The translations under genes were made by a program, and so were the position numbers. From Kaistella pullorum (lineage in GTDB: Bacteria; Bacteroidota; Bacteroidia; Flavobacteriales; Weeksellaceae): a DNA stretch of 64,000 nt. Each line of letters begins with the position of its first letter. Position 1 is the stretch's first letter. The DNA lies in contig NZ_JACSPS010000001.1 in the NCBI RefSeq assembly GCF_014837035.1, forward strand, positions 738,374 through 802,373, given 5' to 3'. Of this stretch, positions 1 to 8,618 are shown one piece after another. The notes beneath the pieces are model-generated. The model did no database searches and was not told the DNA's origin. It worked only from the letters and a program-made list of their open reading frames with translations.

Positions 1-767
1 ATTTGGCCATATTGGTCTTTTCCGGTTACCACGGTCGGAAGATTTTCGGCATTATACTGCATTGTATATGTAATGTTCTGGTTTACAACCCAATTTCCAG
101 ACCCTTCTTTGTAGCTTATTTTTTCAGTTTTATAATTATTTTCACTTAATGCATACGCGCCGCCCATCATCGTGCGGATGTAAGGATCTAATGTGCTGTA
201 CGCATTTTTCTTATCATCGTAGGTGTATTCTCTCTTCGTGCTAATAGAGAAGGTAGAGTTCCATACTGTGGTCTCAGCTAAGATATTTTGGTTACTATAT
301 GTATAAGTTTGAGTGATTGGCGAAGAACAATCGGGTTGCTCACACGATTTTACGACAATTACCTGCGCGGCAGCATTGTAAGTGTAACTTGCGCTTCGAT
401 TGTAGTTCGGATTGTCGTACACCGAATTTATCTTGACCAGTTTTTCGCCTTCGTAAAGATAATTGTTTGTGTAGGCATAGGATTTATCGGGATTGCAATA
501 GATCGTCTTTACTGGTTTTCCGGAGCTGTCATATTCAAAAACGGAAGACTGTGCGGCGCTGCTTCCGCTCACCAACTGTCCTTTTGAATTGTACTCAAGT
601 GAATTCACGGATACTTCGGGCTGAGCCGGATTATCGTAATATGTTGTAATAATTTTGGTCAAATGTGGCTGCGGTTCTGTAATCTCCGGGTTTTCCTGGC
701 GGTCTGTACTGCATCCTGTCAGGCAGAGTGCTGTGATCAAAAGTGCAGGTGTAAATTTGTTTGTCAT
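1..767 (-). CDS. Lipoprotein with YD-like repeats, partial (C-terminus beyond window)
   Basis: An open minus-strand frame starts at the ATG at 767 and runs off the left edge, so the C-terminus is missing. The N-terminus is a signal peptide ending in a lipobox (LTGC at about residues 17-20), so the protein is probably a surface or outer-membrane lipoprotein. The body repeats short tyrosine-rich strands such as YTYNAAAQV, YTYDDKKN and ITYTMQYNAENLPT, resembling the YD/DUF4595-type repeats of Bacteroidota lipoproteins. The protein at 36314-37180 has the same style, so the two may be distant paralogues. No catalytic motif is visible and the function is unknown. Confidence 0.7.
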   Translation of the reverse strand, partial: MTNKFTPALLITALCLTGCSTDRQENPEITEPQPHLTKIITTYYDNPAQPEVSVNSLEYNSKGQLVSGSSAAQSSVFEYDSSGKPVKTIYCNPDKSYAYTNNYLYEGEKLVKINSVYDNPNYNRSASYTYNAAAQVIVVKSCEQPDCSSPITQTYTYSNQNILAETTVWNSTFSISTKREYTYDDKKNAYSTLDPYIRTMMGGAYALSENNYKTEKISYKEGSGNWVVNQNITYTMQYNAENLPTVVTGKDQYGQ

Positions 768-802
768 ATCATGTTTACCAATCCTCAAAAGTATTAAATT
801 AA

Positions 803-862
803 ATGGCCGGGTGTCTTATCGTGTTAAGCAATGTTAAAGATTTATTAAACTGATCGGCCATT
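803..862. other. Inverted repeat between the lipoprotein and sod genes
   Basis: AATGGCCG at 803-810 pairs with CGGCCATT at 855-862, followed by a short T-run. The 44-base loop is long for a terminator. It lies in the upstream region shared by the divergent lipoprotein and sod genes, so it may be chance or a weak regulatory structure. Confidence 0.25.
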
Positions 863-894
863 TTTGCTGATGCATTTTATATTAAGTAAATTTG
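863..894 (+). promoter_or_regulatory. Bacteroidota-type promoter of sod
   Basis: TTTG at 863-866, a 20-base spacer, then TAAATTTG at 887-894. This matches the Bacteroidota sigma-A consensus TTTG-N19-21-TAnnTTTG. It predicts a leader of roughly 20-25 bases before the ATG at 922. Confidence 0.7.
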
Positions 895-921
895 AGTATT
901 AACACTTTTAAAAAATTAATT

Positions 922-1518
922 ATGGCATTCGAATTACCGAAATTAGGCTATGCGTACGACGCTTTGGAACCTACCATTGATGCAAAGACAATGGAAATCC
1001 ATCATACGAAACACCACCAGGCATATATCGACAACCTGAATAAAGCTATCGAAGGAACTGACCTTGAAGGCAAATCAATCGAGGAGATCTGCAAAACAGG
1101 GACTGATAAGCCGGCCGTAAGAAACAACGGTGGCGGGCATTTCAACCACACACTTTTCTGGGAGATCCTTACACCAGGCGGAAGCAAGGAGCCTGTGGGG
1201 AATGTGAAAGCGGCACTGGAAGCGTATGGAGGTTTCGAGAAATTCAAAACTGAATTCGCTGAGGCTGCTAAAACGAGATTTGGTTCCGGCTGGGCATGGC
1301 TTTGCAAAAGGGAAGACGGCGCCGTGGCGGTTTGCTCTACGCCAAACCAGGACAACCCGCTGATGCCGGTGGTAGATGTACAGGAAACCCCGATTTTAGG
1401 TCTTGATGTGTGGGAACATGCATATTACCTCAATTATCAGAACAGAAGACCAGATTATGTGTCTGCTTTCTTTGAACTGATCAACTGGGATAAAGTGGAA
1501 GAAAATTACAACAGGTAA
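922..1518 (+). CDS. sodA: Superoxide dismutase, Mn/Fe family, probably Mn type
   Basis: This 198-residue cytosolic enzyme converts superoxide to oxygen and hydrogen peroxide. The N-terminal helical and C-terminal alpha/beta domains of the family are complete. Metal ligands are visible as His27, His76 (NHTLFW) and the Asp and His of [10 protein letters not shown] glutamine in the C-terminal half (TPNQDNP) and glycine in the GGGH stretch fit the Mn-type rather than the Fe-type pattern; cambialistic use of either metal is possible. The ATG at 922 is preferred over an upstream TTG at 892, because the latter overlaps the promoter box and would add ten residues foreign to the family. The gene is monocistronic, with its own promoter and terminator. 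Confidence 0.95.
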   Translation: MAFELPKLGYAYDALEPTIDAKTMEIHHTKHHQAYIDNLNKAIEGTDLEGKSIEEICKTGTDKPAVRNNGGGHFNHTLFWEILTPGGSKEPVGNVKAALEAYGGFEKFKTEFAEAAKTRFGSGWAWLCKREDGAVAVCSTPNQDNPLMPVVDVQETPILGLDVWEHAYYLNYQNRRPDYVSAFFELINWDKVEENYNR

Positions 1519-1540
1519 TCATCTTTCAGTCTTAAATATA

Positions 1541-1570
1541 AAAGGTTCCGAAATTTCGGAACCTTTTTTT
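1541..1570. terminator. Bidirectional intrinsic terminator between sodA and the DUF6146 gene
   Basis: A perfect palindrome at 1541-1566 (AAAGGTTCCG with its complement) is followed by a T-run to 1570. It sits between converging genes and could serve both. Confidence 0.85.
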
Positions 1571-1571
1571 G

Positions 1572-1982
1572 TTATCGCACCTCGGCACCACTCAGGCCGT
1601 TCATTTTGAGGCCGTATTTCCACTGCACGTACGCAAAAACCTGATAGAGCCGGTAATTGAATGTCATCCCATACTTTTCCTGCGGGTTATATTCTATCGC
1701 AGATTCGATGATGTTTCTGTAGCGGCCCGAAAAGTAATAGGAGTTCCATTCGCTTACCAAAAACGCGTTTTTGTTTTTCAGATAACCTTCTGAATACATT
1801 GACATCGGTTTTGCAATGGCATTCAGGAAATAGTCGTACTGTGAATCGAGGACGTGGATTTCCCACTCGCCGTCTTCGTTCTTTTCGGGTTTTATGGTGT
1901 TCTCTGTATTTGAAGCCGTTTGCGGGCGGGCTGTGCAGGCATTTATCACTAAAAAGCCAAATAACATCAAAATATATTTCAT
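1572..1982 (-). CDS. DUF6146 family lipoprotein
   Basis: A 136-residue protein with a signal peptide and lipobox (INAC at about residues 13-16). The mature part has the pattern I associate with DUF6146 proteins of flavobacteria: YDYFLNAIAKPMSMYSEGYL, then NKNAFLVSEWNSYY, then IEYNPQEKYGMTFNYRLY and a tyrosine-rich end. The role of the family is unknown. A periplasmic or outer-membrane location is inferred from the lipobox. It stands alone between terminators at both ends. Confidence 0.75.
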   Translation of the reverse strand: MKYILMLFGFLVINACTARPQTASNTENTIKPEKNEDGEWEIHVLDSQYDYFLNAIAKPMSMYSEGYLKNKNAFLVSEWNSYYFSGRYRNIIESAIEYNPQEKYGMTFNYRLYQVFAYVQWKYGLKMNGLSGAEVR

Positions 1983-2013
1983 TGCGTTAAATTTTTAATT
2001 AAAATACAAAAAT

Positions 2014-2043
2014 AAAACCGAAGCTTTATTAAAACTTCGGTTT
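2014..2043 (-). terminator. Terminator of the nuclease-family gene
   Basis: AAACCGAAG at 2015-2023 pairs with CTTCGGTTT at 2035-2043, with an A-run on the left that becomes the T-run on the minus strand. It follows the gene ending at 2064. Confidence 0.7.
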
Positions 2044-2063
2044 AAGGTTTATATTAAAGAGAA

Positions 2064-3260
2064 TTACTGTGTTACCTCGCGCTGTACTACAGAAACCGCT
2101 GGGAAGTGGTCACTGAAGCCGTTGGTAAAGCGGTCACCGTCCCACGAGCGTAAAGGATAGCCTTTCCACTGTCCGGAAGGATTCACCAAATACGACGGCG
2201 CGTAGATTTCAGCCTTATAGAGGGAGTAGGTTTTGGTAAGTTTATCCGTTGAATACAGGTTTTTGGAAATGATGATCTGGTCAAACAGGTTTGGTGCGTC
2301 GCGGTAAGCCAATGAAGCCACGCCTGCTTTGTACAGCTTGTGCATCAGGTTATAATAAGGAGTTTTTTCAGACAGTTGCGAAGGTTCGCCCACAGCTCCC
2401 AAATGTTTCTTCAAACTTGGGCTTACAGGATCATCATTGAAGTCACCCATGGCAAACAGCTTGATTTCCGGATATTCCGCACGCGCCTTATCCATTTCTT
2501 CTTTCAATACTTTTGCGGCTGCCGCGCGGCGTGCAATCGTAGCTGCCTCTCCACCACTTCTGGATGGCCAGTGATTAAGGAAAATACCGACTCTTTCACC
2601 ATCAAGGAAGCCTTTTACCACAAGCACGCCACGTGTATAAGACCTTCTGCCTTCATCATTAAAGATTTTAACATCTTTTGAGTAGGTTTCAGTTACTTTG
2701 AGACGGCCTTTCTGATAGATTAGGGCAATGTCAATACCTCGTGCATCATAAGAGTTGTAATGGACAATTCCGTAATTGCTCTTTGCCAATAGAGGCTGCT
2801 TGATGATATCCTGAACTACCTGACGGTTTTCCACTTCAAGTAAACCAACTACAGCCGGATTGTCATTGGTGTACTGACGGCCAAGCTCCGAAATTACACG
2901 GGCAATATTGCCGAGTTTCTGGTTGTACTTTTTGGTGTCCCAATTTTTCGGGCCGTTTACCGTGAAGTCATCTGACAGTATCTGGCGGCGAACCACTTTC
3001 TTGCCTATCAGTAAATCATCGGTCCATTCACCTTTGTACTCTTCGGTTACTTCAAGATATTTTAGTGAATCGAGCGGCACACTGCGGTGGAATGCCGGGT
3101 TGTGAACGTCTTTCGTACCATCAATATAATCTGCGGACGGTATGGTGTCCCACAGGTTTTCTACGTTCATGAACGCTACTGCTGCGCGCTGAACTTTTCT
3201 TTGCTGGCCAAATGCTAAAGTTGTGCTGATAACAGCGAATAAAAAGAGGAGTTTTTTCAT
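2064..3260 (-). CDS. Secreted endonuclease/exonuclease/phosphatase family protein
   Basis: This 398-residue protein has a Sec signal peptide (cleavage near residue 19, after AFG) and one EEP-fold domain. Family motifs are NVEN at 32-35 and LLEVEN at 140-145 (metal-binding glutamates), RGIDIAL near 174, NHWPSRSGGE near 229, GDFND at 272-276, and SDHFP at 383-387 (catalytic Asp-His). All key residues are present, so an active metal-dependent phosphodiesterase is expected; whether it cuts DNA, RNA or small phosphoesters cannot be told. It is divergent from a TonB-dependent receptor and a DUF5689 lipoprotein, which suggests it breaks down polymer outside the cell for uptake by that receptor. Confidence 0.88.
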   Translation of the reverse strand: MKKLLFLFAVISTTLAFGQQRKVQRAAVAFMNVENLWDTIPSADYIDGTKDVHNPAFHRSVPLDSLKYLEVTEEYKGEWTDDLLIGKKVVRRQILSDDFTVNGPKNWDTKKYNQKLGNIARVISELGRQYTNDNPAVVGLLEVENRQVVQDIIKQPLLAKSNYGIVHYNSYDARGIDIALIYQKGRLKVTETYSKDVKIFNDEGRRSYTRGVLVVKGFLDGERVGIFLNHWPSRSGGEAATIARRAAAAKVLKEEMDKARAEYPEIKLFAMGDFNDDPVSPSLKKHLGAVGEPSQLSEKTPYYNLMHKLYKAGVASLAYRDAPNLFDQIIISKNLYSTDKLTKTYSLYKAEIYAPSYLVNPSGQWKGYPLRSWDGDRFTNGFSDHFPAVSVVQREVTQ

Positions 3261-3317
3261 TTTAGAAAATCATAAATATAAGGGCTGTAAAAGTACTAAT
3301 TATTTTTATGGTGACCG

Positions 3318-3375
3318 ATGGTATCTTATTCAAAACCTAAGCAATATCATGTTTTTAGGTATGATATTCTACCAT
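3318..3375. promoter_or_regulatory. Overlapping inverted repeats between the divergent nuclease and receptor genes
   Basis: Three arm pairs lie in 58 bases: ATGGTA 3318-3323 with TACCAT 3370-3375, CCTAA 3336-3340 with TTAGG 3355-3359, and AATATCAT 3343-3350 with ATGATATT 3361-3368. The two inner pairs interleave, so they cannot form as simple nested hairpins together. The position fits an operator controlling both genes. Confidence 0.4.
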
Positions 3376-3429
3376 AGTGATTATCCGTAAAAAATCATGT
3401 TCTATACCGCGAATAAAGTGTTAAAAATC

Positions 3430-3460
3430 TTTAAGTTAAGAAAAATTAAGTTTAAATTTG
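3430..3460 (+). promoter_or_regulatory. Predicted promoter of the TonB-dependent receptor gene
   Basis: TAAATTTG at 3453-3460 with TTTA at 3430-3433, 19 bases upstream (one mismatch from TTTG). The start of transcription should fall near 3465. Confidence 0.55.
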
Positions 3461-3462
3461 TC

Positions 3463-3493
3463 TCCCCTTAAAAAACGCTTATCAATAAGGGGA
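3463..3493 (+). promoter_or_regulatory. Stem-loop at the 5' end of the receptor mRNA
   Basis: TCCCCTTA at 3463-3470 pairs with TAAGGGGA at 3486-3493, leaving 14 bases before the ATG at 3508. If the promoter above is right, this hairpin forms the extreme 5' end of the transcript. It has no T-tail, so it is not a terminator. Confidence 0.5.
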
Positions 3494-3507
3494 ATAAATA
3501 ATTAGTT

Positions 3508-6264
3508 ATGATAAAAAAGTTATCCTTAATCTCATTGTTTACGTTGCTTCCGGCTTCTTTTTACTTTGCGCAAACTACCGTTTATGCGTACGTAAAAGAT
3601 GCAGAAGGCAAGCCAGTTGAGAATGCTCAGGTGGATCTGGGTGAATCTTCAAGTTCAGTAACTGCCGACAAGATCGGATACTTTCAGTTTGTGGACTTAA
3701 AGCCGGGTCAGTATCAGATCACTGTATCTAAACAGAGCTTTGATCCGAAAATCATTGAATTCGATGTAGCAGAAAACGAAAAGAGAAAAGATTTAGGTGT
3801 TATCAGTTTGTCTTTATCTACTATATCTACGGCTGGTGTGATGGTGATAGATGATTCCGCAACTGACGGTGACGAGGGTGGTTCGTCTATGCAGCCTACT
3901 ATCGGGCTACTGAATGCGGGACGTGATATCTTCCAAAGTGTTTCCGCGTTTGAGTTGGGAGCTTACTGGTTCCGTCCGCGTGGTGTAGACAATAGATTTG
4001 AAGATGTATTGTTCAACGGCGTCTCAATGTCTAAAAATGATGACGGCCGTGTAGATTTCAGCAACTGGGGTGGTCTGAATGATGTAACAAGATATCCATA
4101 TGAATCGGTTGATAATATCACGCCATCAGAATATGCATTCGGAAATCTTGGTGGGGTAGTATATTACAACACACGTGCATCATCTTACAGAAAAGGTGTT
4201 TCACTGGCTTATTCGGCTACGAACAGAAGTTATAACAACCGTGCTATGGCTACGTATAACTCTGGTTTGCTAAGAAACGGTTGGGCATTTACATTCTCCG
4301 GAAGCCGAAGATGGGCTGAAGAAGGTGTTATCGAAGGAACTTACCAGGACGCGTATGCTTACTTTGGATCCATCGAAAAAAGATTGGGCGAAAACCATGC
4401 GCTGAACCTTACCGCTTTTGGTACACCAACTTACAGAGCATCTAACAGCCCGAATACGCAGGAAGTATATGACATCATGGGCAAAGACTACAACTCATAC
4501 TGGGGTTGGCAAGACGGCGACAAAAGAAGTTCCCGTGTACGTAAGGTTTTTGAACCTGTTTTCCAATTGGCTCACTACTGGAAGCTTAACGGTAAATCAA
4601 ATTTAAATACTACAGTTTCTTATCAGCAGGGTAGCGACGCAAGAAGCCGCCTCGACTGGTTCCGTGGTGCTGACCCACATCCGCACTATTACAGAAAACT
4701 GCCAAGTTACGGTCTTAATACTCCGGAAGAGTACAAAGCGATTGCGCAGATAGACTGGACGGACCTTTACTACCAAAACAGCAACGTGAATCCGGCTTCT
4801 TATACGATCGGTGGCGAGACCATTACCGGTAGAAGATCAATCTACAGCCTTGTAGAGGATGTGAACGAAGATAAAACCATCAACGTAGTTTCTCATTATG
4901 ACACGAAACTGCAGGAAAACTGGAAACTGAACATCAACCTGAATTATCAGACCTTGAAGTCAGACGTGTTCCGTAGAGTGAAAGATCTTTTGGGCGGCGA
5001 TTTCGCGTTCAACAGAAATGCTTTTGACGGTGACGCTTTCTATAATACTGATGATCCAAACTACATCGTGAGAGTAGGTGACCGTACACAATATTCATAT
5101 GAACTGTTCAGAGATACTTATGGCCTGAATGTAAGTACAGAAGTAGATTTTCCTAAATGGAACGTGATGGCTTCTATTTTCTCATCTTATACAGAATCTC
5201 AGAGAGACGGGAAATACCGCAGTGCGCGTTATGCCGACAATTCTAAAGGAAGAAGCGATATCTTCAGTTCTTTAGATGCAGGTGTGAAAGGTAAACTGAC
5301 GTACAAAATCAACGGGAAAAACTTCCTTGTGTATAATGGCGCCTTCTTCAGCATTGCTCCTACACTGAACGAAATCTATATCAACCCACGTGCAGTAGAC
5401 TTCCTTACGCCAGGTGTTGACAGCCAAATCATTAATTCTAATGATCTTAGCTACATCCTGAGAGGTCAAATCCTTAAAGTAAGACTTTCCGGATATTATA
5501 CTACCCTCAGCAACGGGACTGAAATCTCACGTTATTATGCTGACGTAGACGCGGGTTCGGGAACTTCCCTCAGTACGCTGGTTAACGAAGCGATGAGCGA
5601 TGTAGACAAGCGCTACATGGGTGCTGAGCTGGGCGTGGATGTAAAAATCACACCAACTCTGAACGCAAACCTTGTAGGAAGTTGGGGAGATTATGAGTAC
5701 ACCAACAATCCTTCGGTATCTACTTTTGATGACCTGAACAACTTCAGAGGTGAAGATTACTGGAAAGGAAAAGCGAATGTAAAAGGTTATAAAGTTGCAG
5801 GAACGCCTCAGAAAGCATTCTCTGCTGGTTTAAGATACAATTCACCTAAATTCTGGTGGGTGGGTGTTACCGGAAATTATCTGATGGATCAATATCTTGA
5901 TTTTTCAGCTTTGAACAAGACACCAAGACTTTATTATAACCCTGTTACTGGTGATAACTATGAAGCTGCAACGCCGGAAGTTATTGCTTCACTTACCGCA
6001 CAGAAAAAATTCGACGATCAGTTTATGCTGAATGCCAATGCAGGAAAATCTTTCCTTTTAGGAAAATACAGACTTGGGGTAAGCCTTAGTGTAAGCAATA
6101 TTCTGAACAACAGAAACTATGTAACTGGTGGTTTCGAGCAGGGTAGAAACGTGAATTTCGAAGACGCTGTCACTGATGCTAACCGTGCTACACCATTCTT
6201 TGGTCCGAAACTTTGGTATGACCGCGGAACACAGTACTTTGCTAACGTTTATTTAAGATTTTAA
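3508..6264 (+). CDS. TonB-dependent outer-membrane receptor with N-terminal carboxypeptidase-regulatory-like domain
   Basis: A 918-residue outer-membrane transporter. A signal peptide (to about residue 21) is followed by a CarboxypepD_reg-like beta-sandwich (about 22-105), a plug region (about 120-225) and a long beta-barrel ending in the outer-membrane signature YLRF. The barrel is rich in tyrosine, asparagine and aromatic strand ends. Substrate specificity cannot be read directly. The partner 18 bases downstream is a double-DUF5689 lipoprotein, and a secreted nuclease-family enzyme is divergent upstream, so a product of nucleic acid or phosphoester breakdown is a reasonable guess. It is not a classical SusC: the SusC plug motifs are absent. 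Confidence 0.88.
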   Translation: MIKKLSLISLFTLLPASFYFAQTTVYAYVKDAEGKPVENAQVDLGESSSSVTADKIGYFQFVDLKPGQYQITVSKQSFDPKIIEFDVAENEKRKDLGVISLSLSTISTAGVMVIDDSATDGDEGGSSMQPTIGLLNAGRDIFQSVSAFELGAYWFRPRGVDNRFEDVLFNGVSMSKNDDGRVDFSNWGGLNDVTRYPYESVDNITPSEYAFGNLGGVVYYNTRASSYRKGVSLAYSATNRSYNNRAMATYNSGLLRNGWAFTFSGSRRWAEEGVIEGTYQDAYAYFGSIEKRLGENHALNLTAFGTPTYRASNSPNTQEVYDIMGKDYNSYWGWQDGDKRSSRVRKVFEPVFQLAHYWKLNGKSNLNTTVSYQQGSDARSRLDWFRGADPHPHYYRKLPSYGLNTPEEYKAIAQIDWTDLYYQNSNVNPASYTIGGETITGRRSIYSLVEDVNEDKTINVVSHYDTKLQENWKLNINLNYQTLKSDVFRRVKDLLGGDFAFNRNAFDGDAFYNTDDPNYIVRVGDRTQYSYELFRDTYGLNVSTEVDFPKWNVMASIFSSYTESQRDGKYRSARYADNSKGRSDIFSSLDAGVKGKLTYKINGKNFLVYNGAFFSIAPTLNEIYINPRAVDFLTPGVDSQIINSNDLSYILRGQILKVRLSGYYTTLSNGTEISRYYADVDAGSGTSLSTLVNEAMSDVDKRYMGAELGVDVKITPTLNANLVGSWGDYEYTNNPSVSTFDDLNNFRGEDYWKGKANVKGYKVAGTPQKAFSAGLRYNSPKFWWVGVTGNYLMDQYLDFSALNKTPRLYYNPVTGDNYEAATPEVIASLTAQKKFDDQFMLNANAGKSFLLGKYRLGVSLSVSNILNNRNYVTGGFEQGRNVNFEDAVTDANRATPFFGPKLWYDRGTQYFANVYLRF

Positions 6265-6282
6265 AAAAAATAGAAAAACATT

Positions 6283-8343
6283 ATGAAAAACTATCTTTCA
6301 TTCTTTAAGATACTATTTGTCATCATGGCGTCCTTTGTGGTCTCGGGATGTGTGCATGATGATAAGTACACCGACCCTGACCTTACTGGGTACGGCTGCG
6401 CTGAACTGGTGAAGACCAAGACCTTGGAGGAAGTAAAGGCGCTTTACACAAACCAGACCTACGTCTTCCCTGAAAATACCACTGATGTGATCGAAGGGTA
6501 TGTTTCTTCTTCTGATGAAACAGGAAATATCTACAAGACCATCTTTATTCAGGATGCACGTGAGAACCCTACACAGGGTTTCGTGATCAGTGTAGATGCA
6601 GTAAGTACGTATACAAGATTCCCGCAGGGATCTAAGATATATATCAAACTTAACGGACTTGCACTGGGAACGTACGGTGGCTTGGTACAGTTAGGCGTTA
6701 AAGACATGGCGCCGGGAGCTGCAGCTAACGGTGTAGCACGTATCCCTGAAAAAATGGTAGCAACCCATATCTTCAAATCTTGTGAAGAACCAAAACCAAT
6801 CGTAGCTAAAACGATGACACTTGCTGAACTGGGAACTGCAAACGACCGTTTCTTAGGCTGCTTGGTACAGATTCCTGATGCAGAATTTGATGCGAAAGTG
6901 CTTTGTTCAGTTTTCGCTCCTGCGGGAACAAGCGTTGACCGTCAGTTGAACGACCCAACGACAAGTGTAACGACAAGAGTAGTGAGAAACAGCGGCTTTG
7001 CATCATTTGCAAACCAGACTCTTCCATCGGGTAAAGGTACCTTCATCGGTATTCTGAGTAAATTCAACTCAAGCTATCAGTTTTATATCAACAAACTGTC
7101 AGACCTGGCAGATATGAAACATTTCCCTCGTAAAGACGGTATCACTAGCGATCCTTGTGGCATCACGGAATCAGATTACACGATGAAAACAGTTTCTGAA
7201 GTGAAGCAACTGTTCAATGGTTCACTTACCCAGATTACTGCTAACCATTTGCTTAGAGCTAAGGTGACTGCTAACGATGAGACAGGTAACCTGTTCAAAT
7301 ATGTATACGTGGAAGATGCTACCGGTGGTATCCGTGTAAACATCAATAAAACTGACCTTTACCGCGATGAAAGATTCAGAGTGGGTAAAGAAGTTTACAT
7401 CAAACTGAAAGATCTTTACATCGGAAATGTAAACGGTGAACTGCAGATTGGTCAGCCATTCAACGGAAACGCAGGTCAGATCGCCGAGGTAGATGTTTAC
7501 AAGCATTTCATCGATACGAAAAAGCCAGCGACAACTGTTGTTCCTACTGAACGTACGATCGCGCAGCTTACAAACGAAGATGTAGGAAGATATGTGAAAA
7601 TTAAGAATGTACAGTTCATCGATGCAGATTTAGGGAAACCTTATGCTTCAGGAACTACTACGAACAGAACTTTAGAAGATTGCTCCGGAAGCAAGATTTT
7701 CCTTAGAACCAGTAATTTCGCCTCTTTCTCAGGTGTAGAAGTAGACGGCGGTAAGGGCGATATCTACGCGATCGTAAGTAAATTCAATAACGATTATCAG
7801 CTTTGGATTCCATTCCTGGTGAATGCAGACTTTGATAATCCAAGATGTGACGGTACCGTTCCGGCGGTTTATACCACAATTTTCAGCGATGGTTTTGATA
7901 CACTTGCTAACTGGACTGCTGTGAACATTGAAGGTACGCAGGTTTGGAGCACCACAACTTTCGGAAATCCGAGACCAAGCGCCATCATGGATGGTAACCG
8001 TATGCTGAACGAAGACTGGTTGGTTTCTAAGAAAATCGCGATCCCGTCAACCTTCACTGATGCTTACGTATCATTTGAGACCGACGGCCGATTCAGCGGA
8101 AATCCATTGGAACTCTACGTTACTGATAACTATACAGGAACGGTAGGTACAACGAACTGGACGAAACTGAACCCGGGACTGGATACAGACCTTAACGCAT
8201 TTTCAGGCTTCGTAGGTTCAGGTAAAGTAAACCTGAAAAGCTACCTGAACAAAGAAGTAGTGTTTGCCTTCAAATACACTTCAGTTGTAGGCTCATCTAC
8301 GACTTGGGAAGTTGATAACTTCGCAGTGAAAGGAACTAAATAG
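6283..8343 (+). CDS. DUF5689 lipoprotein with two DUF5689 copies and a C-terminal choice-of-anchor-like domain
   Basis: A 686-residue lipoprotein with lipobox VSGC at about residues 20-23. Two DUF5689 (OB-fold-like) repeats are visible: the first from about 40 to 265 (GYVSSSDETGNIYKTIFIQD, then GSKIYIKLNGLALGTYGGLVQLG) and the second from about 300 to 515 (AKVTANDETGNLFKYVYVED, then GKEVYIKLKDLYIGNVNGELQIG). The last 160 residues (from SDGFDTLANW to WEVDNFAVKG) look like a jelly-roll choice-of-anchor domain. It is translated 18 bases after the receptor and is probably its surface-exposed partner, in the way SusD serves SusC, though it is unrelated to SusD. Ligand unknown. Confidence 0.85.
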   Translation: MKNYLSFFKILFVIMASFVVSGCVHDDKYTDPDLTGYGCAELVKTKTLEEVKALYTNQTYVFPENTTDVIEGYVSSSDETGNIYKTIFIQDARENPTQGFVISVDAVSTYTRFPQGSKIYIKLNGLALGTYGGLVQLGVKDMAPGAAANGVARIPEKMVATHIFKSCEEPKPIVAKTMTLAELGTANDRFLGCLVQIPDAEFDAKVLCSVFAPAGTSVDRQLNDPTTSVTTRVVRNSGFASFANQTLPSGKGTFIGILSKFNSSYQFYINKLSDLADMKHFPRKDGITSDPCGITESDYTMKTVSEVKQLFNGSLTQITANHLLRAKVTANDETGNLFKYVYVEDATGGIRVNINKTDLYRDERFRVGKEVYIKLKDLYIGNVNGELQIGQPFNGNAGQIAEVDVYKHFIDTKKPATTVVPTERTIAQLTNEDVGRYVKIKNVQFIDADLGKPYASGTTTNRTLEDCSGSKIFLRTSNFASFSGVEVDGGKGDIYAIVSKFNNDYQLWIPFLVNADFDNPRCDGTVPAVYTTIFSDGFDTLANWTAVNIEGTQVWSTTTFGNPRPSAIMDGNRMLNEDWLVSKKIAIPSTFTDAYVSFETDGRFSGNPLELYVTDNYTGTVGTTNWTKLNPGLDTDLNAFSGFVGSGKVNLKSYLNKEVVFAFKYTSVVGSSTTWEVDNFAVKGTK

Positions 8344-8362
8344 TCTCTTCAAAATTAAATAG

Positions 8363-8392
8363 AAAGGGTTGCAGTTTTGCAGCCCTTTTTTT
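8363..8392 (+). terminator. Terminator of the receptor-DUF5689 operon
   Basis: AAAGGGTTGCA at 8363-8373 pairs with TGCAGCCCTTT at 8378-8388 (one G-T pair), followed by a T-run. Confidence 0.8.
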
Positions 8393-8566
8393 ATGTTTAA
8401 ATGGTTGATTTAAGTCTTTATTAACAGCTTTAAATCCTGCAGCAACAACGCGGTTCAGGTTTGTTAAATGCATTTTATGCTGAGGTATAAGCCCGTTAAT
8501 ATTATATTAGGTAGTACGAAGGCTATAAAGTATCGTTATACAACTTAAAACTATCTGGGTAATGGC

Positions 8567-8604
8567 CAAAAAAAAGAGTTCTCACTTGGAAAACTCTTTT
8601 TTTT
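8567..8604. terminator. Terminator downstream of the DUF6702 gene
   Basis: AAAAGAGTT at 8572-8580 pairs with AACTCTTTT at 8592-8600, with an A-run on the left and a T-run on the right. It ends the minus-strand operon that finishes at 8619 and could work both ways. The stretch 8400-8560 between the two terminators holds nothing I can identify. Confidence 0.75.
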
Positions 8605-8618
8605 ATAACCTATAAGTT

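Noticed and set aside
288-837. Three short plus-strand open frames at the left edge
   Set aside because: They lie opposite an open lipoprotein frame with a clear lipobox and have no signal or family similarity.
892-921. Extended start of superoxide dismutase
   Set aside because: The TTG lies within the TAAATTTG promoter box and adds ten residues not seen in the family.
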